From an uncultured Coriobacteriaceae bacterium (GTDB lineage Bacteria > Actinomycetota > Coriobacteriia > Coriobacteriales > Atopobiaceae): 54,423 nucleotides of DNA. The notes under the pieces are model-generated. The model saw only the letters and a list, made by a program, of their open reading frames with translations, did not search any database and was not told where the DNA came from. A program made the position numbers and the translations under genes. This document shows, in pieces, positions 26,705-35,135 of this stretch (positions are counted from its first letter, which is position 1; every line of letters starts with the position of its first letter). The stretch lies in NCBI GenBank assembly GCA_902801175.1, contig CADCHF010000010.1, positions 1-54,423 of the forward strand. Direction: 5' to 3'.

Positions 26705-26752
26705 TACAGAAAGGGGTGCGGTCGCGGCCACACGAGCCGGCGACCGCACCCC
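26705..26752 (-). terminator. Intercistronic terminator/attenuator between gap and pgk
   Basis: A 13-bp perfect stem GGGGTGCGGTCGC (26713-26725) with GCGACCGCACCCC (26740-26752), followed on the minus strand by TTTCTGT. It lies inside the operon, 28 bases after the gap stop, and should leave gap transcripts more abundant than pgk-tpiA. Confidence 0.85.
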
Positions 26753-26779
26753 ATCTACACCAGAGGTTCTGCCTCGCGA

Positions 26780-27808
26780 TTAGGCAACGAACTTCTCGAA
26801 GTACTTGATGGTGCGGACCATCTGAGAGGTGTAGGAGTTCTCGTTGTCGTACCAGGACACGACCTGGACGAGGTACTTGCCATCAGCCAGCGGCATAACG
26901 CGGGTCTGGGTGGCGTCGAAGATCGAACCGTGGGTCTCGCCGACGATGTCGGAGGAGACGATCTCGTCCTCGTTGTAAGCGAAGGTCTCGGGGATGGTGT
27001 CAGCGTAGGCCTTCATGGCAGCGTTGATGCCCTCGGCGGTGACATCCTCGCCGGAAACGACGGCGTAGAGGATGGTGGTGGAGCCGGTCGGAGTCGGGAC
27101 GCGCTGAGCGGAGCCGTCAAGCTTGCCAGCGAGCTCGGGGAGGACCAGGCCGATAGCCTTGGCAGCACCGGTGCTGTTCGGGACGATGTTCACGGCGCCA
27201 GCGCGGGCACGACGGAGGTCGCCCTTGCGCTGCGGGCCGTCGAGGATCATCTGGTCGCCAGTGTAGGCGTGGATGGTCGTCATGAGGCCCTTCTCGATGG
27301 GGGCGTAGTCGTTCAGGCCCTTGGCCATCGGGGCGAGGCAGTTGGTGGTGCAGGAGGCCGCGGAGATGATGTCGTCATCAGCGGTCAGGATGTCGTGGTT
27401 GACGTTGAAAACAACCGTGGGGAGGTCGTTGCCCGCAGGAGCGGAGATGACGACCTTCTTGGCGCCGGCGTCGATGTGAGCCTGGGCCTTGGCCTTGCTG
27501 GTGTAGAAACCGGTGCACTCCAGCACGACGTCGACGTCGAGCTCGCCCCAGGGGAGCTCTGCCGCGTTAGCCTTGGCGTAGATGGTGATCTTCTTGCCGT
27601 CGACAGTAATGGAGTCCTCGCCAGCCTCAACCGTGTGGTTGCGAGCGTAGTTGCCCTGGGAGGAGTCATACTTCAGAAGGTGGGCAAGCATCTTGGGGGA
27701 GGTGAGGTCGTTGATGGCGACGATCTCGGAGCCCTCATGACCGAACATCTGACGGAAGGCCAGGCGGCCGATGCGACCAAAGCCGTTGATAGCAACCTTA
27801 ACTGCCAT
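26780..27808 (-). CDS. gap: Glyceraldehyde-3-phosphate dehydrogenase, type I
   Basis: A 342-residue enzyme that oxidises glyceraldehyde 3-phosphate with NAD+ and phosphate. It shows the N-terminal [15 protein letters not shown]ossmann motif, catalytic cysteine in [31 protein letters not shown], and C-terminal [17 protein letters not shown]. The Asp of AINDL after the second strand favours NAD+. ATG 27808 follows AAAGGAG at 6 bases. First gene of the glycolytic unit, separated from whiA by 175 bases. Confidence 0.98.
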   Translation of the reverse strand: MAVKVAINGFGRIGRLAFRQMFGHEGSEIVAINDLTSPKMLAHLLKYDSSQGNYARNHTVEAGEDSITVDGKKITIYAKANAAELPWGELDVDVVLECTGFYTSKAKAQAHIDAGAKKVVISAPAGNDLPTVVFNVNHDILTADDDIISAASCTTNCLAPMAKGLNDYAPIEKGLMTTIHAYTGDQMILDGPQRKGDLRRARAGAVNIVPNSTGAAKAIGLVLPELAGKLDGSAQRVPTPTGSTTILYAVVSGEDVTAEGINAAMKAYADTIPETFAYNEDEIVSSDIVGETHGSIFDATQTRVMPLADGKYLVQVVSWYDNENSYTSQMVRTIKYFEKFVA

Positions 27809-27983
27809 ACTTTCTCCTTTCGCAAGGCCCCCCGAGGCCGTTCCCCGAGTCAGGCCCAACCAACATACTGAGGATAGTTTAACCCCAAATGCAACCCTCT
27901 AAAGCACCAACTCCCCCGACGGCTCCATATTGGCCCGTGTTTGGTAAACGAAAACTTTTCTAAGCAAAAATGTGAGGGTTGTG

Positions 27984-28934
27984 CTAGGCGTCCTTTGAGG
28001 CTTCTTGGCGTGCCTCTTTTACAAACGAGCGCAAGCGCAGGAGTCTGTGATACATTCCAGACTTCTTGGTGGGCGGCGAGGCAAGGGCGCCCAGATCGGC
28101 AAGCGAGAGCTCGGGGTTGGCAACCCTCAGCTCACAGAACTCGCGCACGGCAGGCGGCAGCTTGCGCAGGCCCACAAGGCGATCTGCCTCGGCTATGAGC
28201 TCGAGCTGATCGCCCGCGGCATTGGTCGTGCGGGTCTGGTTGGCCATCTCGGCATTGACGCGGCGATTGACCACGCTCTTGAGGGTCTTGACCTGCCGCA
28301 CGTTCTCGATGGCACGGGCCGACCTGAGTGCCCCAATGGCCCTAAGCATCGACACGACGTCGTCAAAGCTCTTGAGGTAGATGGCATAGGCGCCGCGCCT
28401 GCGGTTGAGACGGGCTTGAATCCTCATGCCGGCCACAAGGGTGACGATGTCCTGGGCAAAGCGCTCGCCGGTAACGGCAATCTCAAGGTGGAAGTCACCA
28501 CGAGGGTCGGCCACGAAACCGCCCGCCATGAAGGCACCGCGCACAAAGGCCGATCTGCAGCATGGTTTTTGAAGCAGCTGCGTTGGGGCACCAGTCGCAA
28601 GGCCACGGCCCGGAACCAAAATGCCCAGGCGTACCAAGGCCTCCTCGAGCCCGTCCTGCTCGGGAATCTCTATGAGGTAGTTTCGCACCTTGTGCAGGTT
28701 GGAGTGGCGCACGGTGAGACGGGTCTCGATGTCAAAGAGCTCGTGCGTGAGCTTGATCATGGTGCGCGCAACGGCTCCCGTCTCGGTCGAGACGCGGATG
28801 GAATAGCGGCCCGGGCCCCTAAACGAGAGCGTGCCACACACGCGCACGATAGCCGAAAGCTGAGCGTATGCACACTCCGCGCAGGCGCCGTTAACGCGCG
28901 AGAGCTCGTCTTTTACCTGGACGGTGAACGACAT
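27984..28934 (-). CDS. whiA: DNA-binding protein WhiA
   Basis: A 316-residue member of the WhiA family: an N-terminal LAGLIDADG-like domain (FTVQVKDELSRV, RGAFMAGGFVADPRGDFHLE, with homing-endonuclease catalytic residues absent as in the family) and a C-terminal helix-turn-helix (PPAVREFCELRVANPELSLADLGALASPPTKKSGMYHRLLRL). It is linked to sporulation in Streptomyces and to division in other Gram-positives. It starts 2 bases after rapZ. Confidence 0.95.
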   Translation of the reverse strand: MSFTVQVKDELSRVNGACAECAYAQLSAIVRVCGTLSFRGPGRYSIRVSTETGAVARTMIKLTHELFDIETRLTVRHSNLHKVRNYLIEIPEQDGLEEALVRLGILVPGRGLATGAPTQLLQKPCCRSAFVRGAFMAGGFVADPRGDFHLEIAVTGERFAQDIVTLVAGMRIQARLNRRRGAYAIYLKSFDDVVSMLRAIGALRSARAIENVRQVKTLKSVVNRRVNAEMANQTRTTNAAGDQLELIAEADRLVGLRKLPPAVREFCELRVANPELSLADLGALASPPTKKSGMYHRLLRLRSFVKEARQEASKDA

Positions 28935-28936
28935 GG

Positions 28937-29857
28937 CTACTGGGCAGCGTGGCGCTCGGCGCGCGCGAGGTCGCGATGGCTCGTAAGCACGTGATAGCCG
29001 GCGCGGGTGAGGTAGCTCGCCGTCTGCTCGGCGATGGCCACCGAGCGATGCTGCCCGCCAGAGCAGCCCACGCCCACAGAGAGACGGCTCTTTCCCTCGG
29101 CCACATATCCGGGCATCACGGTGTCGAGGAGCTGCGTCCAGCGCTCCAGGAAGGCCTGGGTCTGCGGGTGATTGATGACAAAGTCACGTACCAGCGGGTC
29201 GCGCCCCGTGAGCGGCCGCATCTCGGGATTCCAGTACGGATTGGGCAAAAAACGCACGTCAATGATGATGTCGGCCTCTTCGGGCATGCCGTACTTAAAG
29301 CCAAACGAGAAGACGTGCACCTCCATGAGCTGCTGCTCGGTTAGGTGGGTGAACTCGGCCAGCAGGCGCGAGCGCAGCTGCTTGGGCTTGAGGTTGGTGG
29401 TGTCTATGGTGAGCGTCGCCTTGTCGCGGATCGCCTTGAGGTGCTCGCGCTCGCGACGGACCGCGTCGATTGTGGTCTCGCCCTCGCGCGCAATGGGGTG
29501 CGGGCGGCGGTTGAGGGCATAGCGGCGCAGGAGCGCCTCATCGGAGGCCTCGAGAAAGAGCACACCATAGGTGAGCTCGTGTGCCTCTAGCTCGTCGAGC
29601 GCGTCGTCGAGCTCCTCAAAGAGTCCTTGGCTGCGCAGGTCGCAGACCACGGCGAGATGGCGGCCAATGCCCGACGAGAGGCCACCCATTTGCGCCACAG
29701 CCAAAATCAGGCTGGGCGGCAGGTTGTCGATGACGTAATAGCCAAGGTCCTCAAAGGTGTGCATGGCCTCGGTGCGGCCGGCACCAGACATGCCCGTAAT
29801 GACGATTACGTCAGGGCTATCGGGCTGCTGCTCGTGCGTTTTCGAAGTCTCGGCCAT
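28937..29857 (-). CDS. rapZ: RapZ/YvcJ family nucleotide-binding protein
   Basis: A 306-residue P-loop protein. Walker A is GMSGAGRT (22-29), with Arg where many homologues have Lys, a form I believe is common in actinobacteria. YVIDNLPPSL, a Walker B-like LAVVCDLRSQGL, and the C-terminal VGCSGGQHRSVAIAEQTA (substrate/RNA-binding region in the family) are present. In E. coli RapZ controls GlmS synthesis; in Gram-positives the role is less clear. It lies just upstream of whiA; yvcK, often between them, is absent. Confidence 0.94.
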   Translation of the reverse strand: MAETSKTHEQQPDSPDVIVITGMSGAGRTEAMHTFEDLGYYVIDNLPPSLILAVAQMGGLSSGIGRHLAVVCDLRSQGLFEELDDALDELEAHELTYGVLFLEASDEALLRRYALNRRPHPIAREGETTIDAVRREREHLKAIRDKATLTIDTTNLKPKQLRSRLLAEFTHLTEQQLMEVHVFSFGFKYGMPEEADIIIDVRFLPNPYWNPEMRPLTGRDPLVRDFVINHPQTQAFLERWTQLLDTVMPGYVAEGKSRLSVGVGCSGGQHRSVAIAEQTASYLTRAGYHVLTSHRDLARAERHAAQ

Positions 29858-30122
29858 GTCCCCTCTTTCGAACGATTGGGCAACGCGTTAAGCATAGCGC
29901 AGACCGAGCCACTAAGGGGATGGCTCCCCCACCCTCACGGCATCTCCCGCCGGCCTGGGACATCGGGAGCGGTCCCCGTCCATTGGGAACGGTCTTTTGG
30001 ACGAGATCTGCCCGTTTTCGCATGCGTTCGCGCGGCTTTTGTGCGCACCAAATCTCGGAACGGGGCTTTTCATTGCGCACGAAATCTGGTGCGCACTGCG
30101 CAGAGGCCCTCCCGTCCTCGGC
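29858..30122. other. Spacer with imperfect palindrome before the DUF1963 gene
   Basis: Divergent spacer. It holds a 16-bp imperfect inverted repeat (30041-30056 with 30081-30096, two mismatches, core GTGCGCACCA) and, at about 29975-29998, GGGAACGGTCTTTTGGAC, which resembles REP/RAYT-type palindrome cores. The open frame that continues upstream of the DUF1963 gene from TTG 29997 runs through this palindrome and is probably not translated. Confidence 0.5.
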
Positions 30123-31052
30123 GTGCCCAACAGACGGGTCGCCGATATCAAAGGCTCACTGAGCGGCACCACGGAGAACGAGAGCAAGGCACCGCTCATC
30201 CCCAGCGAGCGCGTCGACGAGATTGCCCAGCTCATCAAGGACACCACGGCAACCAAAGCGTATCGTCTCTCCATCAACGAGAGCGTCACGCCAGGTCTCA
30301 CAAGCACCAAATTTGGCGGTCTCCCCTACTGGCCAAAGGGCAAGCCGTACCCTTCCACCTCAAAAGGCCAGAAGCTCATGCTGCTCGCACAGCTTCGCTT
30401 GGAAGACTTCGCCGCATGCGAGAAGTTCCCCAGTCACGGCCTTCTGCAGTTCTTCATCGACTCCGACGACGATTGCTCGGGCATGGACTTTGACGATGGC
30501 TGCAACCAGGACGGCTTCCGCGTGGTGTGGCACGAGAGCATCGACCAAAGCGTCACAAGCGACGACGTCAAGGCACTCGACGTGCCCAACTCCTTCGATT
30601 CTTGGGACGAGGCGCTGGGCAATCCCCTGCGCGGTGAGTTCGCGCTCGACATTAGGCTGGAGACCAGCTGGATCAACCCGGCCTGCGACGCGTTTGACGA
30701 GGTCTTTTTGCGCTGCAGCCGCCAGCTGCTGGGAGACGAGGCGGTCGACGGCCGAGATGACTGGTACAGCTGCCTCGCCAAGTCCGACAGCGAACGCATC
30801 TTTGACTTGTTTGAGGTCAAGGGACCACTGCATCAGGTGCTCGGTTACCCCTTCTTCACGCAGTACGACCCCCGCTATGTCGACGGCCTCAAGGACATGG
30901 ACACGCTGATGCTGCAGATTGACTCCGACGGGGTCAAGAACCGCGACCGCGTGCTGTGGGGCGACGTGGGTATTGGCGGCTTCTTCATCAACGGCGAGAA
31001 CCTCAAGCGAGGCGACTTCTCGCGCGTGCTCTTCAACTGGGACTGCTACTGA
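30123..31052 (+). CDS. YwqG-like DUF1963 protein (start uncertain)
   Basis: About 309 residues with the DUF1963 pattern: TSTKFGGLPYWPKGKPYP, KLMLLAQLRLEDF, GLLQFFIDSDDD, VLGYPFFTQYDPR, LMLQIDSD and a C-terminal WGDVGIGGFFINGENLKRGDFSRVLFNWDCY. The function of the family is unknown. It is the only plus-strand gene between 2.9 and 53 kb, set inside the conserved uvrC-rapZ-whiA block, so it looks like an insertion. There is no ATG in frame ahead of the domain; GTG 30123 is the nearest standard start but lacks a clear ribosome binding site. The 5' end may be damaged or may use a rare start. Confidence 0.7.
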   Translation: MPNRRVADIKGSLSGTTENESKAPLIPSERVDEIAQLIKDTTATKAYRLSINESVTPGLTSTKFGGLPYWPKGKPYPSTSKGQKLMLLAQLRLEDFAACEKFPSHGLLQFFIDSDDDCSGMDFDDGCNQDGFRVVWHESIDQSVTSDDVKALDVPNSFDSWDEALGNPLRGEFALDIRLETSWINPACDAFDEVFLRCSRQLLGDEAVDGRDDWYSCLAKSDSERIFDLFEVKGPLHQVLGYPFFTQYDPRYVDGLKDMDTLMLQIDSDGVKNRDRVLWGDVGIGGFFINGENLKRGDFSRVLFNWDCY

Positions 31053-31088
31053 GTTTGGCTTGACAGGCGCGATGCCTGGGTAGCCCGG

Positions 31089-33074
31089 CTAGCCCTCAAT
31101 CTCGGCTGAGGACTCCTGCTCCCAGGCGCGCAGCGTCTTGTAGATCTCCTCGGCCACGGCCTGGGGTACGCCCTTGACCTCGGCAATGTCGTCCACGCTG
31201 GCCGCACGAAGGCGCTTGAACGAGCCAAAGTGACGCATGATCGCACGCTTGCGCTTGGGGCCCACGCCCTCAACCTCGTCGAGGACCGAGACGCCCTGCG
31301 CCTTGGTGCGGAGCTCCCGGTGGAAGGTGATGGCAAAGCGGTGGCTCTCGTCGCGCACCTGCTTGATGAGGTAGAGCGAGGGCGAGCCGGAGGGCAGCAC
31401 CACCGGGGTATCGTCCCAGGGGACAAAGACCTCCTCGTCGGACTTGGCAAGGCCGCACACGGGGATGTCGAGCCCAAGCTCGGCGAGCTGCGTCATGGCG
31501 GCCGTAAGCTGGGGCTTTCCGCCGTCGACCACCAACAGGTCGGGCGGGGCAGCCGCAAAGCGCGTGTCGGCCATGTTCTTGGGCCCATAGCGACGGCCCA
31601 GTACCTCCTGCATGCTCACAAAGTCGTTGGCCTCGTCGAGCTCGGCACGAATCTTGAAGCGACGGTACTGGCCCTTGTCGGGAAGGCCGTTGGTGAAGAC
31701 CACCATCGACGCTACGGTGAAGGCGCCGTGCAGGGTCGAGATGTCGAAGCACTCGATTCGCATGGGCGGCGCGTCGAGCGCAAGGGCGCTCTCGAGCTGC
31801 AGTAGCGCCTGGTTGGTTCGGTCATCGGCATACCCAGTCTTTACCATGTAGCGGTTAAGCGCGTGATGGGCGTTGCTTTCCGCCATCTCCATGAGGCGAC
31901 GCTTCTCGCCGCGCTTGGGCACGTGCAGACGGCACACGCGCCCACGACGGTCGGTGAGCCACTCCGAGAGCAGCTGTGCGTCGGCCAGATCACAGGGCAC
32001 ACAGACCTCGGCGCCAATGTCGGCCGTCTCGCCGTAGTAGCGTTTGACAAAGCCCTCTACCAGCTCTTCCTCGCTCACGTCGGCGCCCTTGTTGAGCACG
32101 AACTCCGATGTGCGGATGACCCGCCCCTCGCGCACCACAAACACGCACGAAGCGCTGATGGTCTCCTCGCGGTAGAAGCCCACCACGTCGAGGTTCACGT
32201 CGGACGAGAAGACCACAGTCTGCTGGTTGTTTCCCGAGGCCTCAAGCGCGTCGATGCGATGCTTGATTCGCCCGGCGCGCTCAAACTCGAGCTCGGCCGC
32301 GGCCTCCATCATCTGCTCGCGGAGCTCGCCCAGTATCTCCGAGCGTCGCCCCTCGAGAAACTGCTCCACCTGACGCACGTTGCGGCCGTACTCCGCTGTG
32401 GTGATGCCGCCACAGCACACGCCAGGGCCTCTCCCCACATGGCTGTCAAAGCAGGGCCTCCCCCGCTCCGCAAGCACAAGGTTTGCCACCGAGACATCGT
32501 CTGGGTGGTTGTCGAGATAGCGCTTGGCGCGCTTCCACTCGGCGCAGTTGGCCGTGCAGATGGGCACGGCTTTGCGCAGCTGCGCGATAGTCTCGCGCGC
32601 CGCCTTGGCGTCGGTGTAGGGTCCAAAGTAGCGCGTGCCCTTGCGGTGCTTCTCGCGCGTGTACTTGATGGCCGGAAACGTGTCCGACTCCGTGATGGCT
32701 ATGAAGGGGTAGCTCTTGTCGTCCTTGTAGTCGACGTTGAAGTACGGGTGGAACTGCTCGATGAGGTTGCGCTCCAGCACGAGGGCCTCGTGCTCGTTGC
32801 CCACCACCACGTACTCAAAATCGCGGACCACCTGCATCATCAGCGGGATCTTGTCGCGATCGTCCTGCAGGGTCACGTACTGGCGCATGCGAGCACGCAG
32901 GTTCTTGGCCTTGCCCACGTAGATGACCTCACCGTGGGCATCCTTCCACAGGTAGCAACCAGGCTCGGTGGGAACCTTGGCGACCTGCTCGGCAATACTG
33001 GCAAGCCCCTCGTCCTCGGGACGGGGGGCCGAGCCTGTAAGATCGGGTGAATATGGCGTCTTACGTGCGCACAT
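31089..33074 (-). CDS. uvrC: Excinuclease ABC subunit C
   Basis: A 661-residue dual-incision nuclease of nucleotide excision repair. Domains in order: GIY-YIG (PGCYLWKDAHGEVIYVGKAKNLRARMRQYV, near 40-120), UVR/UvrB-interacting helices (ELREQMMEAAAELEFERAGRIKHRIDAL), RNase H-like endonuclease (CFDISTLHGAFTVASMVVF, DLLVVDGGKPQLTAA, DESHRFAITFHRELR) and two C-terminal helix-hairpin-helix motifs (VLDEVEGVGPKRKRAIMRHFGS). The start lies 1 base after the stop of the ATP-grasp gene, so the two are co-transcribed. No SOS box was seen before this unit. Confidence 0.97.
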   Translation of the reverse strand: MCARKTPYSPDLTGSAPRPEDEGLASIAEQVAKVPTEPGCYLWKDAHGEVIYVGKAKNLRARMRQYVTLQDDRDKIPLMMQVVRDFEYVVVGNEHEALVLERNLIEQFHPYFNVDYKDDKSYPFIAITESDTFPAIKYTREKHRKGTRYFGPYTDAKAARETIAQLRKAVPICTANCAEWKRAKRYLDNHPDDVSVANLVLAERGRPCFDSHVGRGPGVCCGGITTAEYGRNVRQVEQFLEGRRSEILGELREQMMEAAAELEFERAGRIKHRIDALEASGNNQQTVVFSSDVNLDVVGFYREETISASCVFVVREGRVIRTSEFVLNKGADVSEEELVEGFVKRYYGETADIGAEVCVPCDLADAQLLSEWLTDRRGRVCRLHVPKRGEKRRLMEMAESNAHHALNRYMVKTGYADDRTNQALLQLESALALDAPPMRIECFDISTLHGAFTVASMVVFTNGLPDKGQYRRFKIRAELDEANDFVSMQEVLGRRYGPKNMADTRFAAAPPDLLVVDGGKPQLTAAMTQLAELGLDIPVCGLAKSDEEVFVPWDDTPVVLPSGSPSLYLIKQVRDESHRFAITFHRELRTKAQGVSVLDEVEGVGPKRKRAIMRHFGSFKRLRAASVDDIAEVKGVPQAVAEEIYKTLRAWEQESSAEIEG

Positions 33075-33075
33075 G

Positions 33076-34362
33076 CTAGTCTACGGCTGCCTGCTTGCCG
33101 CCAGTGTCCCACACGTACTTCTTAAACTTGCGAATCTGGTTGTGATAGGTGACCTCGGCCCAGAACCAGTGCTCCAGCGAGTCGGGCTCATAGAAGAGCG
33201 GGAACTGCGCAAGACCGCTCTTGTAGGCCTCGAGGACCTCGGCCTTGATGGTCTCGTCCTTGACCGTTCGACGCACAACCAGTGGCGGTACGCATGCATA
33301 GAGGAAGGGATCGGTTGCCTTGACGGGCTCGATCTTGTGTCCGAGCACGTAGTCCTCAACGAAGAGCTTCACAAAGGGCACGCCGGCGAGGCTCACATAG
33401 AAGGTGTTGCGACCCGGGCGCGTGTTTACCTCAAAGAAGCGATACGATCCGTCGCGCGGATCGTACTTCACGTCAAAGTTGGCAAATCCGTGGTAGCCAA
33501 CGTGCTTGAGGAAGCGCGCCGCCTGTTCGATGACCGACTCCACGCGCTTGGAGCGGATGACCACAGGGTTGCCGATAGCCGAGGGGGCATGGTCCTGCAG
33601 CACGACCTGGCCCATGCAGCTCATGACCAGGTTGCCCTCGTCGTCGGAGAAGGTCGTCACCGAGTGGATGCCGTCGTCCTCGCCAGGGATGAAGTCCTGG
33701 ATGATGAGCTCGCGGTCGTAGTTTGAGGCCACAAGGTTGCTGTAGATGGTCTCAAGCTCGTCGGCTGTCTCGACCTCAAAGATCTTCTTCTTGCCAGGGA
33801 ACTCCGCGTAGTGGTAGCGCGCGGAGTTGGACGGCTTGGCAATAAGCGGATAGGTGAAGGAGTTGGCGTCAAAGGTCTCGTCGCGCTCGGCGCACTCAAA
33901 GCGCCATGTGGTGGGATAGTCCATCCCCAGCTCCTCGCAGATGGCGTAGAAGCGCTCCTTCTGCGTGATGTCATCGAGCAGGTCAAAGTCGATGTAGGGA
34001 ACCACAAAGCGCTCTTCGAGCTTGGCCTTGTTCTGCGAGAAGATGCGCGCGTACCAGTCGCCGGAGCCAACGAGGATGCCCACCTTGCCCTGGGCAAAGA
34101 GAGAGTCGCCCAGGTCCATGAGGTAGCTGATGAGCGAGGACTCCTGGTCGACGCCCTCGACCACACGGTAGTCGCAGAACTTGCTCGACGAGGCCGCCTT
34201 GACATCGGCGGTTGCGAGCAGAATGGAATTGATGCCGTAAACGCGATGGAACTCGCGCACATATGAGTAGCCGAGGATGTCGCCGCCCAGCACGACTGGC
34301 ACGAGCTTTTCGCGGACGTCCTGCTCGGTTGTGATGGATGCGGCAGCGGGACTCTTAGCCAT
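33076..34362 (-). CDS. ATP-grasp ligase, possibly D-aspartate ligase-like
   Basis: A 428-residue ATP-grasp carboxylate-amine ligase. The N-terminal LVPVVLGGDILGYSYVREFHRVYGINSI and the metal-binding RFFEVNTRPGRNTFYV match the family containing enterococcal D-aspartate ligase, which makes the cross-bridge of peptidoglycan. ATP-grasp central features YPLIAKPSNSARY and RELIIQDFIPGEDDGIHS are also visible. Wall-bridge synthesis is an inference; a role in another amino-acid ligation is possible. AAAGGA lies 6 bases before ATG 34362. It leads a two-gene unit with uvrC. Confidence 0.7.
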   Translation of the reverse strand: MAKSPAAASITTEQDVREKLVPVVLGGDILGYSYVREFHRVYGINSILLATADVKAASSSKFCDYRVVEGVDQESSLISYLMDLGDSLFAQGKVGILVGSGDWYARIFSQNKAKLEERFVVPYIDFDLLDDITQKERFYAICEELGMDYPTTWRFECAERDETFDANSFTYPLIAKPSNSARYHYAEFPGKKKIFEVETADELETIYSNLVASNYDRELIIQDFIPGEDDGIHSVTTFSDDEGNLVMSCMGQVVLQDHAPSAIGNPVVIRSKRVESVIEQAARFLKHVGYHGFANFDVKYDPRDGSYRFFEVNTRPGRNTFYVSLAGVPFVKLFVEDYVLGHKIEPVKATDPFLYACVPPLVVRRTVKDETIKAEVLEAYKSGLAQFPLFYEPDSLEHWFWAEVTYHNQIRKFKKYVWDTGGKQAAVD

Positions 34363-34470
34363 CTTTAGGTCCTTTGCTTTTGGAGTATCAACAGCCTTTA
34401 ATCTTAGGCCAAGCGCAGGCCAAACACCGCTACTTCACAGGCCCCATTCCTTGGCGAGACCCCCATCCAT

Positions 34471-34494
34471 GCGGAATTCTTCGTTCTTGTACCG
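34471..34494. repeat. Single-arm copy of the 10415-10493 palindrome family
   Basis: These 24 bases match 10421-10444 with one mismatch (shared core AATTCTTCGTTCTTGTACCG). The second arm is not present here, so this is a half or degraded copy. It lies between the end of the histidine operon and the ATP-grasp gene. Confidence 0.7.
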
Positions 34495-34557
34495 GCAGGG
34501 TGGCCCAAAACGGTGATCTGGCAAGCATGCGAAGGGTCTTACCAGAAACACAACTTG

Positions 34558-34932
34558 TTACGAAAGCTCAACCTCGCGATAAAAACAGCTGCGATGTCCC
34601 GTATGGCACGCAGGACCAGGCGAGTCCACCACGGCCACGAGCGTATCGGCATCGCAATCGACCAAAAGACGCTTCACCTGCTGCATGTTTCCGCTGGTAG
34701 CGCCCTTGTTCCAAAGCTCCTGCCGCGACCGCGACCAAAACCACGTGGTACCCGTCTCAACCGTGAGCCTCAGCGACTCCTCGTTCATCCAAGCAACCAT
34801 GAGGACCTCACCAGTCCCCTCCTGTTGCACCACACAAGGCACCAACCCCGCCGAATCAAACTTCACCTGCAAGTCGCCCAAGGAGACAGCCTCCGTCTCC
34901 TCCCCCGCATAGGTCAATCCATCTTTCAACAT
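34558..34932 (-). CDS. hisI: Phosphoribosyl-AMP cyclohydrolase
   Basis: A 124-residue HisI enzyme, third step of histidine synthesis. Conserved blocks are [37 protein letters not shown] and the metal-binding [11 protein letters not shown] with [11 protein letters not shown]. There is no HisE (pyrophosphohydrolase) domain; in many bacteria HisI and HisE are fused. ATG 34932 has AAAGG 7 bases upstream. It is the last gene of the operon, separated from hisF by 203 bases that contain a 28-bp palindrome. Confidence 0.95.
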   Translation of the reverse strand: MLKDGLTYAGEETEAVSLGDLQVKFDSAGLVPCVVQQEGTGEVLMVAWMNEESLRLTVETGTTWFWSRSRQELWNKGATSGNMQQVKRLLVDCDADTLVAVVDSPGPACHTGHRSCFYREVELS

Positions 34933-35030
34933 CGAGCAACCTTTCTTCACGCATCAAGCCGCTGCCCGGCCCCCGTCCTCCCCGCTGCTGGTCTGCGCAG
35001 GCCCGTGCGGCTGGACTGTATGACTCACAT

Positions 35031-35126
35031 GGCACGGTGGGCTCGCCTGTCCTGTCACAGCGATTTCTGAGCGCCCGTCCTTGGCGCGAAGGTGAGCAGT
35101 GACAGGACAGGCGAGCCCACCGTGCC
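35031..35126. repeat. 28-bp perfect inverted repeat between hisF and hisI
   Basis: Arms 35031-35058 and 35099-35126 are exact reverse complements with a 40-base spacer. The structure begins 10 bases after the hisF stop on the minus strand. It could act as an attenuating hairpin or be a REP-like mobile palindrome. It separates hisI from the tightly packed hisZG-hisF genes. Confidence 0.85.
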
Positions 35127-35135
35127 CAAACGGCT

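Noticed and set aside
25332..26783. A 483-codon plus-strand ORF opposite pgk and tpiA
   Set aside because: It mirrors pgk/tpiA, which have full conserved motifs; its protein is low-complexity Gly/Val/Asp-rich, typical of high-GC antisense frames.
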